Below the pieces are notes generated by a model. That model had not been told where the DNA came from and ran no database searches. It was given only the letters and a program-made list of their open reading frames with translations. A DNA stretch of 33,010 nt from Ruminococcus sp. (GTDB taxonomy: Bacteria; Bacillota; Clostridia; Oscillospirales; Ruminococcaceae): positions 1 through 33,010 of the forward strand of contig SVNX01000024.1 in assembly GCA_015066665.1 (NCBI GenBank), given 5' to 3'. Of the stretch, positions 32,614 through 33,010 are shown piece after piece. Numbering within the stretch: the stretch's first letter is position 1; the number at the start of each line of letters is the position of its first letter. The position numbers and the translations under genes were made by a program.

Positions 32614-33010
32614 ATGAAAAAACTCGAAATAAAATCCTGCGAAGAAATCATGAGCACTGCATACAAACCGCTTGAATACTGCGTTGACGGTTTGCTTACA
32701 CAGGGATTGTATATTCTTGCAGGTGCGCCGAAAGTCGGTAAGTCGTGGTTAGCTCTTGACATCTGTCTTTCGGTTGCAAAAGGTGAAGATGTGCTGAAAC
32801 ACCGGACGAACATCGGCACTGCACTCTATCTTTGCCTTGAGGACAGCTACCACCGTATTCAGAATCGTTTGTATGAGCTGACGGATGAACCAACAGAGAA
32901 TCTGTATTTTGCAATCATGTCGGAATCTCTCGGTAACGGATTGGAGTCGCAGATTGAAAAATTCAAATCAGAGCATTCTGACACAAAGCTGATTGTAATT
33001 GATACCTTAC
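32614..33010 (+). CDS. RepA-like AAA ATPase (DnaB/RecA-type fold), partial at the right edge
   Basis: Only the first 132 codons are present; the gene runs off the window. The visible part begins MKKLEIKSCEEI, then LTQGLYILAGAPKVGKSW with the Walker A motif GAPKVGKS (37-44), ALYLCLEDSYHRIQNRL (the E-D motif of this ATPase family), and ends at a Walker B-like KLIVIDTL (125-132). This resembles the RepA/AAA_25 replicative ATPases of plasmids, phages and integrative elements in Firmicutes, so it probably marks the start of a mobile element. The ATG has AAAGGA 9 bases upstream. Confidence 0.8.
   Translation, partial: MKKLEIKSCEEIMSTAYKPLEYCVDGLLTQGLYILAGAPKVGKSWLALDICLSVAKGEDVLKHRTNIGTALYLCLEDSYHRIQNRLYELTDEPTENLYFAIMSESLGNGLESQIEKFKSEHSDTKLIVIDTL

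Overview
The window looks like a chromosome segment of a Ruminococcus-like member of the Oscillospiraceae (Clostridia). Pointers are the IspH-ribosomal protein S1 fusion, the order cmk-plsC-ispH/rpsA behind a YhiN-type flavoprotein, tepA next to an FtsK/SpoIIIE translocase, spoIIID, a Thr/Glu-rich linker in a cell-wall peptidase, and consensus Firmicutes promoters and Shine-Dalgarno sites. No rRNA, tRNA or CRISPR array was seen. The first ~27.6 kb is GC-rich; from ~27.7 kb the DNA is clearly more AT-rich and looks like acquired material.

Layout: (1) 1-3.7 kb, leftward operon of a duplicated DUF1538 membrane protein, a tandem PII-like regulator and a CDF metal exporter. (2) 3.8-5.8 kb, pyruvate kinase and a possible 46-residue secreted peptide, both rightward. 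(3) 5.8-15.9 kb, a long leftward housekeeping operon: tepA, uppP, ftsK, a ComEC-like metallo-beta-lactamase-fold protein, DUF3006, yhiN, cmk, plsC, ispH-rpsA. (4) 15.9-16.7 kb, a tandem array of GC-rich hairpin repeats. (5) 16.7-18.2 kb, a TrpE-like protein without its catalytic core, then HU. (6) 18.2-21.8 kb, a leftward pyruvate formate-lyase operon in which the glycyl radical domain is a separate small protein, with an extra degenerate domain-like ORF between the pieces, followed by pflA. (7) 22.0-23.5 kb, a glycosyltransferase and spoIIID, leftward. (8) 23.7-27.3 kb, rightward unknown membrane protein, xylose isomerase and a D,D-carboxypeptidase. (9) 27.3-27.65 kb, a MITE-like element. (10) 27.7-33.0 kb, AT-rich island: XRE regulator with paired operators, a compact RiPP-type cluster (small Cys protein, PqqD-radical SAM-SPASM maturase, 47-residue Cys-containing peptide), an AAA ATPase, and the start of a RepA-like AAA ATPase running off the right edge.

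The two most interesting systems are the split pyruvate formate-lyase and the radical-SAM peptide cluster, whose likely precursor is a short ORF at 30486-30629. The TrpE-like core-less protein and the GC-hairpin array also deserve a second look. Together the metabolic genes (pyruvate kinase, PFL, xylose isomerase) fit a strictly anaerobic sugar fermenter.
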